The translations under genes and the position numbers were made by a program. From positions 1,054,001 through 1,118,000 of the forward strand of contig NZ_AP018920.1 of the NCBI RefSeq assembly GCF_003945385.1: a stretch of 64,000 bases of DNA, given 5' to 3'. Position 1 is the stretch's first letter, and each line of letters opens with the position of its first letter. This document shows, piece after piece, positions 7,429 through 16,552 of this stretch. Source of the DNA: Pseudonocardia autotrophica (lineage in GTDB: Bacteria > Actinomycetota > Actinomycetes > Mycobacteriales > Pseudonocardiaceae). A model generated the notes under the pieces. That model had not been told where the DNA came from and ran no database searches. It saw nothing but the letters and a program-made list of their open reading frames with translations.

Positions 7429-7710
7429 GTGAGCGCAGGAAAGGCCCACGAAGCCGACGGCCCCGAGGTCCTCACGCTGACCTCGGTCATCGACCGACTT
7501 GCACACAAAGTGACCGACGTCGAGCTGTGTGCCCCGCACGCCACACGAACGGGGCGCTACGAAGCGCTCTGCGGGCACCTGGTGTCGCCGGCGCCGCTCG
7601 TCGCAGCGGACGGCACGCCGTGCCGGCGGTGCGTGGAGCTGGACCCGACCCCGACCGTCACCACTCCGCGACGCCGCGGCGGGTGGCTCGGCCGGTTGCT
7701 TCCGGCCTGA
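7429..7710 (+). CDS. Small Cys/His-rich hypothetical protein
   Basis: A 93-residue protein with no recognised name. The central part carries C-x2-H, C-x-H and C-x2-C pairs (LCAPH, LCGH, PCRRC), which look like a zinc-binding site. It ends in a basic tail with RRRGGWLGRL. The GTG start is chosen because GGAGG lies at 7416-7420, 8 nt upstream. Similar short metal-binding-looking proteins occur beside DUF397 genes in Pseudonocardiaceae, and the DUF397 gene is divergent here (185 bp apart). Function unknown. Confidence 0.6.
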   Translation: MSAGKAHEADGPEVLTLTSVIDRLAHKVTDVELCAPHATRTGRYEALCGHLVSPAPLVAADGTPCRRCVELDPTPTVTTPRRRGGWLGRLLPA

Positions 7711-7720
7711 CCCGGCCGCC

Positions 7721-7945
7721 TCAGCGGGCCAGCTGGTCCGCGTCGGGTCGCTCGCGCCTGCGCAGCGGTCCGCGGACGCGGCGCTCGAGAAAACGCCGCC
7801 CCTGATGGGTGAGCTTGCTCACCACGTTCGGCCCGCGCCGGCGCTCGATCGCATCGCCCAGCCTGCCGAGCAGCCAGGCCAGGATCGGCGCCCCCACGGC
7901 CAGCAGCAGCCACACCCGCAGATGACGGGAGATCAACACCCACAT
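7721..7945 (-). CDS. Small membrane protein, hypothetical
   Basis: A 74-residue protein with one N-terminal transmembrane helix (about residues 9-26, VWLLLAVGAPILAWLL). The cytoplasmic tail is very basic, rich in RR and KLTHQGRRFLERR. I do not recognise a family. It is convergent with the Cys/His-rich gene (10-bp gap). The tail could bind nucleic acid or phospholipid, but that is only a composition argument. Confidence 0.55.
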   Translation of the reverse strand: MWVLISRHLRVWLLLAVGAPILAWLLGRLGDAIERRRGPNVVSKLTHQGRRFLERRVRGPLRRRERPDADQLAR

Positions 7946-8115
7946 GGCGACGACCACCTTCGGTGACTCGACGATTCCGGTCGGGATCGACCGTAGTACG
8001 GCCCACCGACAGTCGCCGGGTACGTGACCGCACCGGCATCCGCTCGTTGGTGTGACAAGGGCAGGTTCCGGCTCCCCCCCCCCGGCCGGACGCCCGGGTT
8101 CGAGGAGGTGTGCCC

Positions 8116-8391
8116 GTGTTCGCTCCGGGTGCCGACGGCCTGGTGTTCCTGGTCGCCGTGCTGGTGCTGCTCGCCGTCGTCCTGATGCTCCCGGCAGGCC
8201 GTCGGGCCGTGTCGGCCGCGCTCCGTTCGCTGCGCAGGCTGCCGGGCCTGATCCGGGCCGAGCTGCGTGGGGCGCCGCCGCTCGGGCCCGAACCGCGGCG
8301 CGACGACACCACCCCGGAGATCCCGGTGGTGGACGGCGACCGACCTCCGCCGACACGGATGTTCCCGCAGGTCGGGCGCTTCGAGCGCTGA
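8116..8391 (+). CDS. Single-pass membrane protein, hypothetical
   Basis: A 91-residue protein with one hydrophobic helix (about residues 8-27) and a proline-rich, charged tail ending in PPPTRMFPQVGRFER. The second GTG (8116) is preferred over the one at 8110, because GGAGG at 8104-8108 is then 7 nt away. A run of ten C residues (8074-8083) lies 32 bp upstream in the promoter region. No family recognised. Confidence 0.55.
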   Translation: MFAPGADGLVFLVAVLVLLAVVLMLPAGRRAVSAALRSLRRLPGLIRAELRGAPPLGPEPRRDDTTPEIPVVDGDRPPPTRMFPQVGRFER

Positions 8392-8438
8392 TCTTCAGGG
8401 GTCTTTGCCGGGCGGCCTGTCGCCGGACGGGTGACAAG

Positions 8439-8458
8439 CGGTAAATTTTCTTTTACCG
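8439..8458. promoter_or_regulatory. AT-rich inverted repeat upstream of Bax-inhibitor gene
   Basis: CGGTAAA-TTTTCT-TTTACCG is a 7-bp inverted repeat in an unusually AT-rich patch, about 90 bp before the gene at 8547. It may be an operator or part of the promoter. A second hairpin, GGGCTC-GCCGCTGGT-GAGCCC, follows at about 8501-8520 in the leader. Confidence 0.4.
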
Positions 8459-8546
8459 GTGGGAACCACCGGCGGCTCCCCGGCGTTGCAATGATGCGAG
8501 GGCTCGCCGCTGGTGAGCCCCGCAACGTCCGTCGAGGAGGATCCAG

Positions 8547-9347
8547 GTGCGCTCCACGAGCAACCCGGCGTTCCGCAACCTGCCTACCCAGCAGGGCGGC
8601 TACGCCACGTTCGACCGCTCGGGTGGCGGCATGATGGGCGGGGCCTCCGCCTACGCCGGCTCCCAGTCGTCACACGTCGACCCGAGCCAGGCGGCTCAGG
8701 AGACCGGCCGTCCGATCACGGTCGACGACATCGTCCAGCGGACCGCGATCAGCGGTGGTCTCGCACTGGTCGCGGGCTTCCTGACCATGTGGTCGGGTCT
8801 CATCGTCCTCGCGCTGCCGGCGTTCGTGGTCGGCATCGTGGTGGCGCTGATCGTCATCTTCAAGCAGAAGCCCAGCGCTCCGCTGACGCTGACCTACTCC
8901 GGTGCGATGGGGGTGGCGCTCGGCGGCATCTCCTCGATGTACCCGGGCGTCGCGCTGCAGGCCGTCATCGGTACCGCCGGTGTGTTCTTCGGGATGCTGG
9001 TCGTCTACAAGACCGGCGCCGTGCGGGTCACCCCCCGGTTCACCAAGTGGATGATGGGCGCCCTGATCGGCGTCGTCGTCCTGATGCTGGCGAACCTGGT
9101 GATGAGCTTCTTCGTCGGTGGCGGGCTCGGCCTGCGCGACGGGAGCCCGCTGGCGATCCTGTTCAGCCTGGTGGTCATCGGGGTGGCGGCGTTCAGCCTG
9201 CTGCTCGACTTCGACGCCGCCGACAACGCGGTGAAGGCGGGTGTGCCGGAGAAGTACTCCTGGTACATCGCGTTCGGTCTGATGACCACGCTGGTCTGGC
9301 TCTACATCGAGATCTTCCGTCTGCTGAGCTACTTCCAAGGCGACTGA
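8547..9347 (+). CDS. Bax inhibitor-1/YccA-family membrane protein
   Basis: A 266-residue integral membrane protein with about seven helices from residue 68 on, after a Gly-rich cytoplasmic N-terminus with GGGMMGGASAYAGS. Signs of the actinobacterial Bax1-I branch are TRPITVDDIV-like residues before helix 1, the central TYSGAMGVALGGISS stretch and the acidic LLLDFDAADNAVKAGVPEKYSWY loop (positions about 213-236). Relatives are pH-sensitive calcium leak channels. GTG start with GAGGAGG at 8534-8540. A long GC-rich hairpin at 9409-9450 follows. Confidence 0.88.
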   Translation: MRSTSNPAFRNLPTQQGGYATFDRSGGGMMGGASAYAGSQSSHVDPSQAAQETGRPITVDDIVQRTAISGGLALVAGFLTMWSGLIVLALPAFVVGIVVALIVIFKQKPSAPLTLTYSGAMGVALGGISSMYPGVALQAVIGTAGVFFGMLVVYKTGAVRVTPRFTKWMMGALIGVVVLMLANLVMSFFVGGGLGLRDGSPLAILFSLVVIGVAAFSLLLDFDAADNAVKAGVPEKYSWYIAFGLMTTLVWLYIEIFRLLSYFQGD

Positions 9348-9408
9348 CCCGCAGCACGATCCGGCCCCGCGTGGGCCGGGGAGCGGGCCGGACTCGCCCC
9401 CTCCGGTC

Positions 9409-9450
9409 CGACGACGCCGCGGGCACCCTCGGGTGCCCGCGGCGTCGTCG
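9409..9450 (+). terminator. Terminator hairpin after Bax-inhibitor gene
   Basis: A perfect 20-bp stem (arms 9409-9428 and 9431-9450) with a 2-nt loop. There is no T-tract behind it, as is common in high-GC actinobacteria. Confidence 0.7.
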
Positions 9451-9508
9451 TGTCCGGGGTGTCCCATCGCTCTTACGCGCGGGCTCCGGGCGCCGTAGCG
9501 TCTCCGAG

Positions 9509-9961
9509 GTGCCCGGGAACGACCCGGTCGCGGCCGGGGTCACCGTCTTCCTGGCCATCGCACTGGGGCCGGCGTTGCTGGTGGTGCTGCTGGTGCGTGC
9601 ACCGGCGCTCGTCCGGCACCTGATCGCGTTCCGCCGCCGGTCCCGGGCCGCAGCGCCGACGCCGTCCGGGCCGCCGCTGGAACGGCTGGTCGCCGATCTG
9701 CGCCGGCTCGACCGGCTGCGTCGTGGCCCGCCGCCGAGCACCCGGCTGCGCCGGGTGGCGCTGCTCGCCGCCTACGACGACGTGCTGCTGGCGGCCTGCC
9801 GGGCCACCGGCGTCGAGGACCCGCCACTGCGGGCCTGGGTCGAGGCCGGTGGCACCGACGGTGCCCTCGACGCAGGCCGCGACCTGGCCCGGCTGCGCAC
9901 CGAGGCCGCGCTGGAGGCGACCGGGGTGCGGATCGATCCGCCCGGCCCGGCCGCCGCGTGA
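9509..9961 (+). CDS. Membrane-anchored hypothetical protein
   Basis: A 150-residue protein with one N-terminal membrane helix (about residues 8-32) and a cytoplasmic helical domain. That domain has a DLRRLDRLRRGPPPSTRLRR segment (about residues 70-89) and the conserved-looking LLAAYDDVLLAACRATG motif. The same L-x-A-Y-D-x-x-L pattern occurs in small actinobacterial membrane proteins of unknown function. GTG start after CCGAGG. Convergent with the thiolase gene, 7 bp apart. Confidence 0.6.
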   Translation: MPGNDPVAAGVTVFLAIALGPALLVVLLVRAPALVRHLIAFRRRSRAAAPTPSGPPLERLVADLRRLDRLRRGPPPSTRLRRVALLAAYDDVLLAACRATGVEDPPLRAWVEAGGTDGALDAGRDLARLRTEAALEATGVRIDPPGPAAA

Positions 9962-9968
9962 CGGTCGG

Positions 9969-11189
<1,221 letters not shown>

Positions 11190-11297
11190 GGGACGTCCTC
11201 CTCCAGCGCAGGGGTCGGCGACGACTCTACTTGCGGGTAACCGGGCCCCGGCGCGGGACGTGACGAAACTGTCAGGGGTACCGGGCATGCTTCCGCC

Positions 11298-11759
11298 ATG
11301 ACCTCCTGGGGAGAGTTCCGGTCCGCCGAGCCCGAGTTCGCCGAGCTGACGCAGCGGATCCTGCAGCGTGGCGTGGCCCTGGTGATCGCGACCCTGCGGG
11401 CCGACGGATCGCCCCGGGTGTCCGGGATCGAGGTCGTGTTCGACGACTCGGGCCCGGCCACCGAGTTGGCGTTCGGATCGATGCCGGGTGCGCGCAAGGG
11501 TGCCGACCTGCGGCGGGATCCGCGGTTCGCGCTGCACGCGGCGCCGGCCGACCAGAGCGGCGGTGACCTGGGCGACGGCGACGTGAAGGTGTCCGGCCGG
11601 GCGCTGTGGACCGGCCCGCTGTCCGGCCCGGTGACCGGCGACGCCTTCCGTGTGGACCTGTCGGAGGTGGCCTGGACCGGGCTGAACGACGCGCGCAACC
11701 GACTGGTCGTGCGCTGGTGGACACCGTCGTCGGGACTGCGCTCGGTCGAGCGGGAGTGA
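11298..11759 (+). CDS. Pyridoxamine 5'-phosphate oxidase-family protein
   Basis: A 153-residue split-barrel flavin/F420-binding-type protein. It has the family opening VALVIATLRADGSPRVSGIEVVF (about residues 28-50), the strand with LAFGSMPGARKGADLRRDPRFALH and a C-terminal VVRWW. Such proteins bind FMN, F420 or heme; the PNPOx reaction itself is unlikely for this short form. It lies between thiolase and cbs and ends 19 bp before cbs, so the two may be co-transcribed. Confidence 0.78.
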   Translation: MTSWGEFRSAEPEFAELTQRILQRGVALVIATLRADGSPRVSGIEVVFDDSGPATELAFGSMPGARKGADLRRDPRFALHAAPADQSGGDLGDGDVKVSGRALWTGPLSGPVTGDAFRVDLSEVAWTGLNDARNRLVVRWWTPSSGLRSVERE

Positions 11760-11778
11760 GCGGTGCGAGGATGCCTTC

Positions 11779-13146
11779 ATGCGCTATGTCGAGCACGTCG
11801 TCGACCTGGTCGGGAACACCCCGCTCGTCCGGCTGGGAGCGGTCGCCGAGGGAATCACCCCGCCGGTCCTCGCCAAGGTCGAGTACCTGAACCCGGGTGG
11901 TTCGGTGAAGGACCGGATCGCCCTGCGGATGGTCGAGGCGGCCGAGGCGTCCGGTGAGCTGCGCCCCGGCGGCACCATCGTCGAGCCGACCTCGGGCAAC
12001 ACCGGCGTCGGGCTGGCGATGGTCGCGCAGCGCAAGGGCTACCACTGCGTGTTCGTCTGCCCGGACAAGGTCGGCGAGGACAAGCGGAACGTGCTGAAGG
12101 CCTACGGCGCCGAGGTCGTCGTCTGCCCGACCGCCGTCGACCCGGACCACCCGGACTCGTACTACCGCACCTCCGACCGGCTGGTCGGCGAGATCGAGGG
12201 CGCCTGGAAGCCCAACCAGTACGCCAACCCGGCCAACCCGGAGTCGCACTACCGCAGCACCGGCCCGGAGATCTGGGAGCAGACCGAGGGCCGGATCACC
12301 CACTTCGTCGCGGGCATCGGCACCGGCGGCACGATCTCCGGGATCGGCCGCTACCTCAAGGAGGTCTCCGGGGGCGCGGTGCGGATCATCGGGGCCGACC
12401 CGGAGGGCTCGGTGTACTCCGGCGGCACCGGCCGTCCGTACCTGGTGGAGGGGGTCGGCGAGGACTTCTGGCCGACCACCTACGACCGGGACGTGTGCGA
12501 CGAGATCGTCGCCGTGAGCGACGCCGACTCGTTCGACATGACACGGCGCCTCGCTCGCGAGGAGGCGCTGCTGGTCGGCGGCTCCTGCGGGATGGCGGCG
12601 GTCGCCGCACTGCGGGTCGCCGCGACACTGCCCGCCGACGCGGTGGTCGTCGTCCTGTTGCCCGACGGCGGCCGGGGCTACCTGGGCAAGGTCTTCAACG
12701 ACGCCTGGATGGCCAGCTACGGCTTCCTCCCGCCGTCCGAGGGCGCCACGATCGGCGACGTGCTGCGCCGCAAGGACGGGTCGATCCCGGCGCTGGTGCA
12801 CGCGCACCCGAACGAGACCGTCGCCGACGCGGCGCTCTACCTGCGCGAGTTCGGTGTCTCACAGATGCCGGTCGTCAAGGCCGAGCCGCCGGTGATGGCC
12901 GCCGAGGTGGCCGGTGCGGTCGTCGAACGGGACCTGCTGGACGCGTTGTTCACCGGCCGCGCGCAGCTCGCCGACCGGCTGGAGGGCCACATGTCCCCGC
13001 CGCTGCCGACGCTGGGCGCCGGCGAGTCGCTGCAGGACGCGATGGCCGCGTTCGCGAAGGCCGACGCCGCGCTGGTGCTGGTGGACGGCAAGCCGGCCGG
13101 GGTCGTCACGCGGTCCGACGTGATCGCGTTCCTCGGGAACGGCTGA
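11779..13146 (+). CDS. cbs: Cystathionine beta-synthase
   Basis: A 455-residue PLP enzyme that condenses L-serine (or O-acetylserine) with homocysteine to cystathionine. The PLP lysine is in PGGSVKDRIALRM (about residue 41), the substrate loop in TSGNTGVGLA and the phosphate loop in GTGGTISG. Residues 335-455 form a C-terminal CBS-domain pair (ALVHAHPNETVADAAL and MSPPLPTLGAGESLQDAM), as in M. tuberculosis Cbs (464 aa). No heme-binding N-terminus is present. metB follows after 43 bp, so the two transsulfuration genes probably form an operon. Confidence 0.93.
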   Translation: MRYVEHVVDLVGNTPLVRLGAVAEGITPPVLAKVEYLNPGGSVKDRIALRMVEAAEASGELRPGGTIVEPTSGNTGVGLAMVAQRKGYHCVFVCPDKVGEDKRNVLKAYGAEVVVCPTAVDPDHPDSYYRTSDRLVGEIEGAWKPNQYANPANPESHYRSTGPEIWEQTEGRITHFVAGIGTGGTISGIGRYLKEVSGGAVRIIGADPEGSVYSGGTGRPYLVEGVGEDFWPTTYDRDVCDEIVAVSDADSFDMTRRLAREEALLVGGSCGMAAVAALRVAATLPADAVVVVLLPDGGRGYLGKVFNDAWMASYGFLPPSEGATIGDVLRRKDGSIPALVHAHPNETVADAALYLREFGVSQMPVVKAEPPVMAAEVAGAVVERDLLDALFTGRAQLADRLEGHMSPPLPTLGAGESLQDAMAAFAKADAALVLVDGKPAGVVTRSDVIAFLGNG

Positions 13147-13189
13147 CCGGGGCGGAGCCCGATCGCACGCGCGCGTACCCTCCGGGCAC

Positions 13190-14335
13190 ATGCAGGGCTT
13201 CTCCACACGGGCGATTCACGCCGGTCAGGACCCCGACCCGACCACGGGTGCGGTCACCACGTCGATCCACACGAGTTCCACCTACGCGCAGGACGGCGTC
13301 GGCGGGATCCGTGGCGGGTACGAGTACTCGCGCAGCGCGAACCCGACCCGGACGGCTCTGCAGGAGTGCCTGGCCGCCCTGGAGGGCGGCCGGCACGCGC
13401 ACGCGTTCGGCTCCGGGATGGGTGCCACCGACACGCTGCTGCGGATCCTGCTCCGCCCCGGTGACCACCTGGTCATCCCGCACGACGCCTACGGCGGCAC
13501 GTTCCGGCTGGTCGACAAGGTGCTCGCCGGGTTCGGCGTCGAGCACACCCCGGTCGATCTCGCCGACCACGACGCGCTGCGCGCCGCACTGCGTCCCAGC
13601 ACGCGGGTGGTCTGGTCGGAGACCCCGACCAACCCGTTGCTCGGGATCGCCGACATCGCCGGCCTGGCCGCGATCACGCACGAGGCCGGGGCGCGGCTCG
13701 TCGTCGACAACACCTTCGCCTCGCCGTACCTGCAGACGCCACTCGCGCTCGGCGCCGACGTCGTCGTGCACTCGACCACCAAGTACGTCGGCGGGCACTC
13801 CGACGTCGTCGGGGGTGCCCTGATCACCGACGACGACGAGCTCGCCGAGCGGATCACCTTCACCCAGAACTCGGTCGGTTCGGTCCCCGGTCCGTTCGAC
13901 GCCTGGCTGACCCTGCGCGGGGTGAAGACCCTCGCGGTCCGGATGGAGCGGCACTGCGACAACGCCGAGCGGATCGCCGAGCTGCTCGGGGCGCACCCGG
14001 CCGTCTCGCAGGTGCTCTACCCGGGGCTGCCCGGACACCCCGGCCACGAGGTCGCCGCCAAGCAGATGCGCCGGTTCGGCGGGATGGTGTCGTTCCTGGC
14101 CGCCGGCGGGCGGGACGCAGCGCTGCGGATCTGCGCGGAGACGAAGCTGTTCACCCTGGCCGAGTCCCTCGGCGGCGTCGAGTCGCTGATCGAGCATCCC
14201 GGCCAGATGACGCACGCCGCGACCGCCGGCTCGATGCTGGAGGTCCCGGACAGCCTGGTGCGGCTGTCGGTGGGGATCGAGGATGCCGACGACCTGGTCG
14301 ACGACCTGCGGACCGCGCTGGACACCGTCCGCTGA
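13190..14335 (+). CDS. metB: Cystathionine gamma-synthase/gamma-lyase
   Basis: A 381-residue Cys/Met-metabolism PLP enzyme. The pyridoxal lysine lies in VVHSTTKYVGGHSDVVGG (about residue 198). The N-terminal YEYSRSANPTR and the C-terminal LAESLGGVESLIEHP motifs are diagnostic. Sequence alone does not separate synthase from lyase activity, and actinobacterial homologues often do both. Together with cbs it links homocysteine, cystathionine and cysteine; the ilvA-type gene beyond could use the 2-oxobutyrate branch. Gene order matches Rv1079. Confidence 0.92.
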   Translation: MQGFSTRAIHAGQDPDPTTGAVTTSIHTSSTYAQDGVGGIRGGYEYSRSANPTRTALQECLAALEGGRHAHAFGSGMGATDTLLRILLRPGDHLVIPHDAYGGTFRLVDKVLAGFGVEHTPVDLADHDALRAALRPSTRVVWSETPTNPLLGIADIAGLAAITHEAGARLVVDNTFASPYLQTPLALGADVVVHSTTKYVGGHSDVVGGALITDDDELAERITFTQNSVGSVPGPFDAWLTLRGVKTLAVRMERHCDNAERIAELLGAHPAVSQVLYPGLPGHPGHEVAAKQMRRFGGMVSFLAAGGRDAALRICAETKLFTLAESLGGVESLIEHPGQMTHAATAGSMLEVPDSLVRLSVGIEDADDLVDDLRTALDTVR

Positions 14336-14354
14336 TCACCTCGGTCGGAGGGCC

Positions 14355-14582
14355 TCAGCTGCGGGACTGCTCCGGGGTCGACGCCGGGTCGGTGACCGTC
14401 GGCGGCGGGGCGACGACGAGGTCGCCCGGCTCGACGCAGCCGCCGACCAGGGACCAGGACCCGTCCGGCCCCGGCTCGTAGTGGCCGGGGTCGTCGCAGC
14501 CCGCGCCCTGCACCGTCGTCACGGCGAGCGCGGTCAGCGCGGCCGCCAGCAACAGCGGCGCGGTGGTGCGCAACCGGGTCAT
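14355..14582 (-). CDS. Small secreted protein, hypothetical
   Basis: A 75-residue protein with a signal peptide (residues about 1-26, LLLAAALTALAVTTVQG) and a short mature part of roughly 50 residues. The mature part has two cysteines (GCDDP and GGCVEP) that could form a disulfide, and a Pro/Thr-rich tail. No family recognised. It lies between metB and ilvA on the opposite strand and is convergent with metB. A GC hairpin (14619-14646) sits in its upstream region. Confidence 0.6.
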   Translation of the reverse strand: MTRLRTTAPLLLAAALTALAVTTVQGAGCDDPGHYEPGPDGSWSLVGGCVEPGDLVVAPPPTVTDPASTPEQSRS

Positions 14583-14618
14583 TCGCGAGTTCCTCCCCGG
14601 CCACGGGCGCGGAGCGGA

Positions 14619-14646
14619 GTGGGCCCCGCAGGGTTCCGGGGCCCAC
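14619..14646. other. GC-rich hairpin in divergent promoter region
   Basis: GTGGGCCCCG and CGGGGCCCAC form a 10-bp stem around an 8-nt loop, in the gap between the small secreted gene and ilvA. A second, weaker stem, CCTCGA...TCGAGG, follows at about 14657-14679. No T-box or other named riboswitch motif was found. Confidence 0.4.
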
Positions 14647-14731
14647 GCAGCGTGCCTCGACCCTGAGTGGTTCGAGGATCACGCCCGGTGGCTACCGGCG
14701 AGGCTACCGGCGGTGGTGCGAGACTGCCCGG

Positions 14732-15970
14732 ATGGTCGCCGCACCGGACGCCTCCGTCACCCCGCCGGTCACCTCCGCCGACGTGTACGCCGCCCGCGAG
14801 CTGCTCGACCCGGTGGTGCGCAGGACACCCGTCGCGGGAGCCAGGGCGCTGTCCGGTCTGGTCGGCGCCCCGGTCCACCTCAAGTGCGAGAACCTCCAGC
14901 GCACCGGCTCGTTCAAGATCCGCGGTGCGTACACCAGGATCGCCCGGCTCGCCCCGGAGGAGCGGGCCCGCGGCGTCGTCGCGGCGTCGGCGGGCAACCA
15001 CGCACAGGGTGTGGCGCTGGCGGCCCGGTTGCTCGGGGTCCGGGCGACGGTGTTCATGCCGGAGCGGGCCGCGCTCCCGAAGGTGGACGCCACCCGCGGC
15101 TACGGTGCCGAGGTCGTGCTGACCGGTCGTTCGGTGGACGAGGCGGTCGGCGCGGCGGCCGAGGCGGCCCAGCGCTCGGGCTCGGTGCTGGTGCACCCGT
15201 TCGACCACCCCGACATCATCGCCGGCCAGGGCACCGTGGGCTGCGAGATTCTCGAACAGGTACCGGACGTCGGCACCGTGCTGGTCTCGGCGGGCGGCGG
15301 CGGGCTGCTCGGCGGCATCGCCGCGGTGCTGCGCGAGCGCCGGCCCGGTGTCCGGATCGTCGGCGTGCAGGCCGCCGGCGCGGCCGCCTGGCCGTCGTCG
15401 CTCGCGGCCGGCCGCCCGGTCCCGCTGGAGGCGATGCGCACGATGGCCGACGGGATCGCCGTCGGACGCCCGGGCGACATCACGTTCCCGCAGGTGGCCG
15501 GCCTGATCGACGAGCTGATCACGGTCGGGGAGGACGCACTGGCCGGTGCGCTGGTGCACTGCCTGGAACGGGCGAAGCTGGTCGTGGAACCGGCCGGAGC
15601 GGCGCCGGTCGCGGCCCTGCTGGAGCACCCGGAACGGTTCGACGGCCCGGTCGTCGCGGTGCTGTCCGGCGGGAACGTCGATCCGCTGGTGCTGCTGCAG
15701 GTCATCCGCAACGGGCTGGTCGCGTCCTCGCGGTACCTGACGCTGCGGGTGCAGGTGCCGGACCGGCCCGGTGCGCTGGCGGAGCTGCTGGCGCGGGTCG
15801 GGACCCTCGGTGCGAACGTCACCGACGTGGCGCACTCGAGGATCAGTGGTGCGCTGCCGGTCGGCGAGGTCGACGTCGAGCTGAGCCTGGAGACACGCGG
15901 GCCCGAGCACCGGGACACGATCGTCGCCGGGCTGCGGGCGGCCGGGCACGCCGTCACCGCACCGTCCTGA
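14732..15970 (+). CDS. ilvA: Threonine ammonia-lyase (threonine dehydratase)
   Basis: A 412-residue PLP enzyme converting threonine to 2-oxobutyrate and ammonia. The lysine lies in RTGSFKIRGAY (about residue 61), the substrate loop in SAGNHAQGVA and the phosphate loop in SAGGGGLLGG. The C-terminal ~75 residues (VQVPDRPGALAELLARVG) are an ACT-type regulatory domain. The length and single ACT domain fit the shorter actinobacterial type rather than the 510-residue E. coli IlvA. A strong terminator hairpin (16008-16048) separates it from convergent greA. Confidence 0.92.
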   Translation: MVAAPDASVTPPVTSADVYAARELLDPVVRRTPVAGARALSGLVGAPVHLKCENLQRTGSFKIRGAYTRIARLAPEERARGVVAASAGNHAQGVALAARLLGVRATVFMPERAALPKVDATRGYGAEVVLTGRSVDEAVGAAAEAAQRSGSVLVHPFDHPDIIAGQGTVGCEILEQVPDVGTVLVSAGGGGLLGGIAAVLRERRPGVRIVGVQAAGAAAWPSSLAAGRPVPLEAMRTMADGIAVGRPGDITFPQVAGLIDELITVGEDALAGALVHCLERAKLVVEPAGAAPVAALLEHPERFDGPVVAVLSGGNVDPLVLLQVIRNGLVASSRYLTLRVQVPDRPGALAELLARVGTLGANVTDVAHSRISGALPVGEVDVELSLETRGPEHRDTIVAGLRAAGHAVTAPS

Positions 15971-16007
15971 ACCGCACCGTCCTGATGCCGTGCTGCCGGG
16001 TCCGTCA

Positions 16008-16048
16008 CGACGAGGGGCCCGGCCGTGTCGGCCGGGCCCGCTTCGTCG
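16008..16048. terminator. Bidirectional terminator between ilvA and greA
   Basis: CGACGAGGGGCCCGGCC pairs with GGCCGGGCCC...CGTCG across a short loop. The hairpin lies between the stops of the two convergent genes and can serve both. Confidence 0.7.
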
Positions 16049-16057
16049 TGTCCGGTG

Positions 16058-16552
16058 TCAGCCGGTGAACGCCTCGATATCGACCAGGGTGACCGTCATG
16101 TTGCCGCCGTCGGGCAGCTGGTACTCGCGGGTGTCGCCGGGCTTCGCACCGAGCAGCGCCGCGCCGAGCGGGGAGTTCGGCGAGATCACCTGCAGGTCGC
16201 CGTGGCTGCCCTCCTCGCGGGAGCCGAGCAGTACCTTCTCGGTGTCCTCGTCGTCCTCGTACTTGATGGTGAGGACGGTCCCGGGGGCGGCCTCGTCGGC
16301 GCTCGACGGGGTGGTTCCGACCTGGGCGGTGCGCAGCAGCTCCTGCAGCTGGCGGATCCGGGCCTCCTGCTGGCCCTGCTCCTCGCGGGCCGCGTGGTAG
16401 CCGCCGTTCTCCTTCAGGTCGCCCTCCTCGCGGCGGGCGTTGATCTCGGCGGCGATGACGGGCCGGTTCGCGATCAACCCGTCCAGCTCGGACTTCAGCC
16501 GGTCGAAGGCCTCCTGGGTCAACCAGGTCGCCTGGGTATCCGTCACCGTCAT
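16058..16552 (-). CDS. greA: Transcription elongation factor GreA
   Basis: A 164-residue transcript-cleavage factor. The N-terminal coiled coil (about residues 8-80) carries [17 protein letters not shown] at its tip, with the acidic residues that stimulate RNA polymerase cleavage of backtracked RNA. The C-terminal FKBP-like domain ends in [17 protein letters not shown], typical of Gre factors. ATG start with AGGAG at 16556-16560. The leader holds a hairpin with a T-run (16648-16675) that could attenuate transcription. It diverges from mca as in M. tuberculosis, but the DUF4307 gene usual between them was not found. Confidence 0.94.
   Translation of the reverse strand: MTVTDTQATWLTQEAFDRLKSELDGLIANRPVIAAEINARREEGDLKENGGYHAAREEQGQQEARIRQLQELLRTAQVGTTPSSADEAAPGTVLTIKYEDDEDTEKVLLGSREEGSHGDLQVISPNSPLGAALLGAKPGDTREYQLPDGGNMTVTLVDIEAFTG

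Noticed and set aside
4552..7578. A 1008-codon open frame on the minus strand
   Set aside because: It runs antisense to or out of frame with several well-supported genes (DinB-like, PrcB-like, nitronate monooxygenase) and shows only Arg/Gly/Pro-rich sequence before joining the DinB-like gene in frame.
14583..14731. Possible T-box or other riboswitch before ilvA
   Set aside because: Two hairpins exist, but neither the T-box GGGTGG-type antiterminator core nor another named motif is present.
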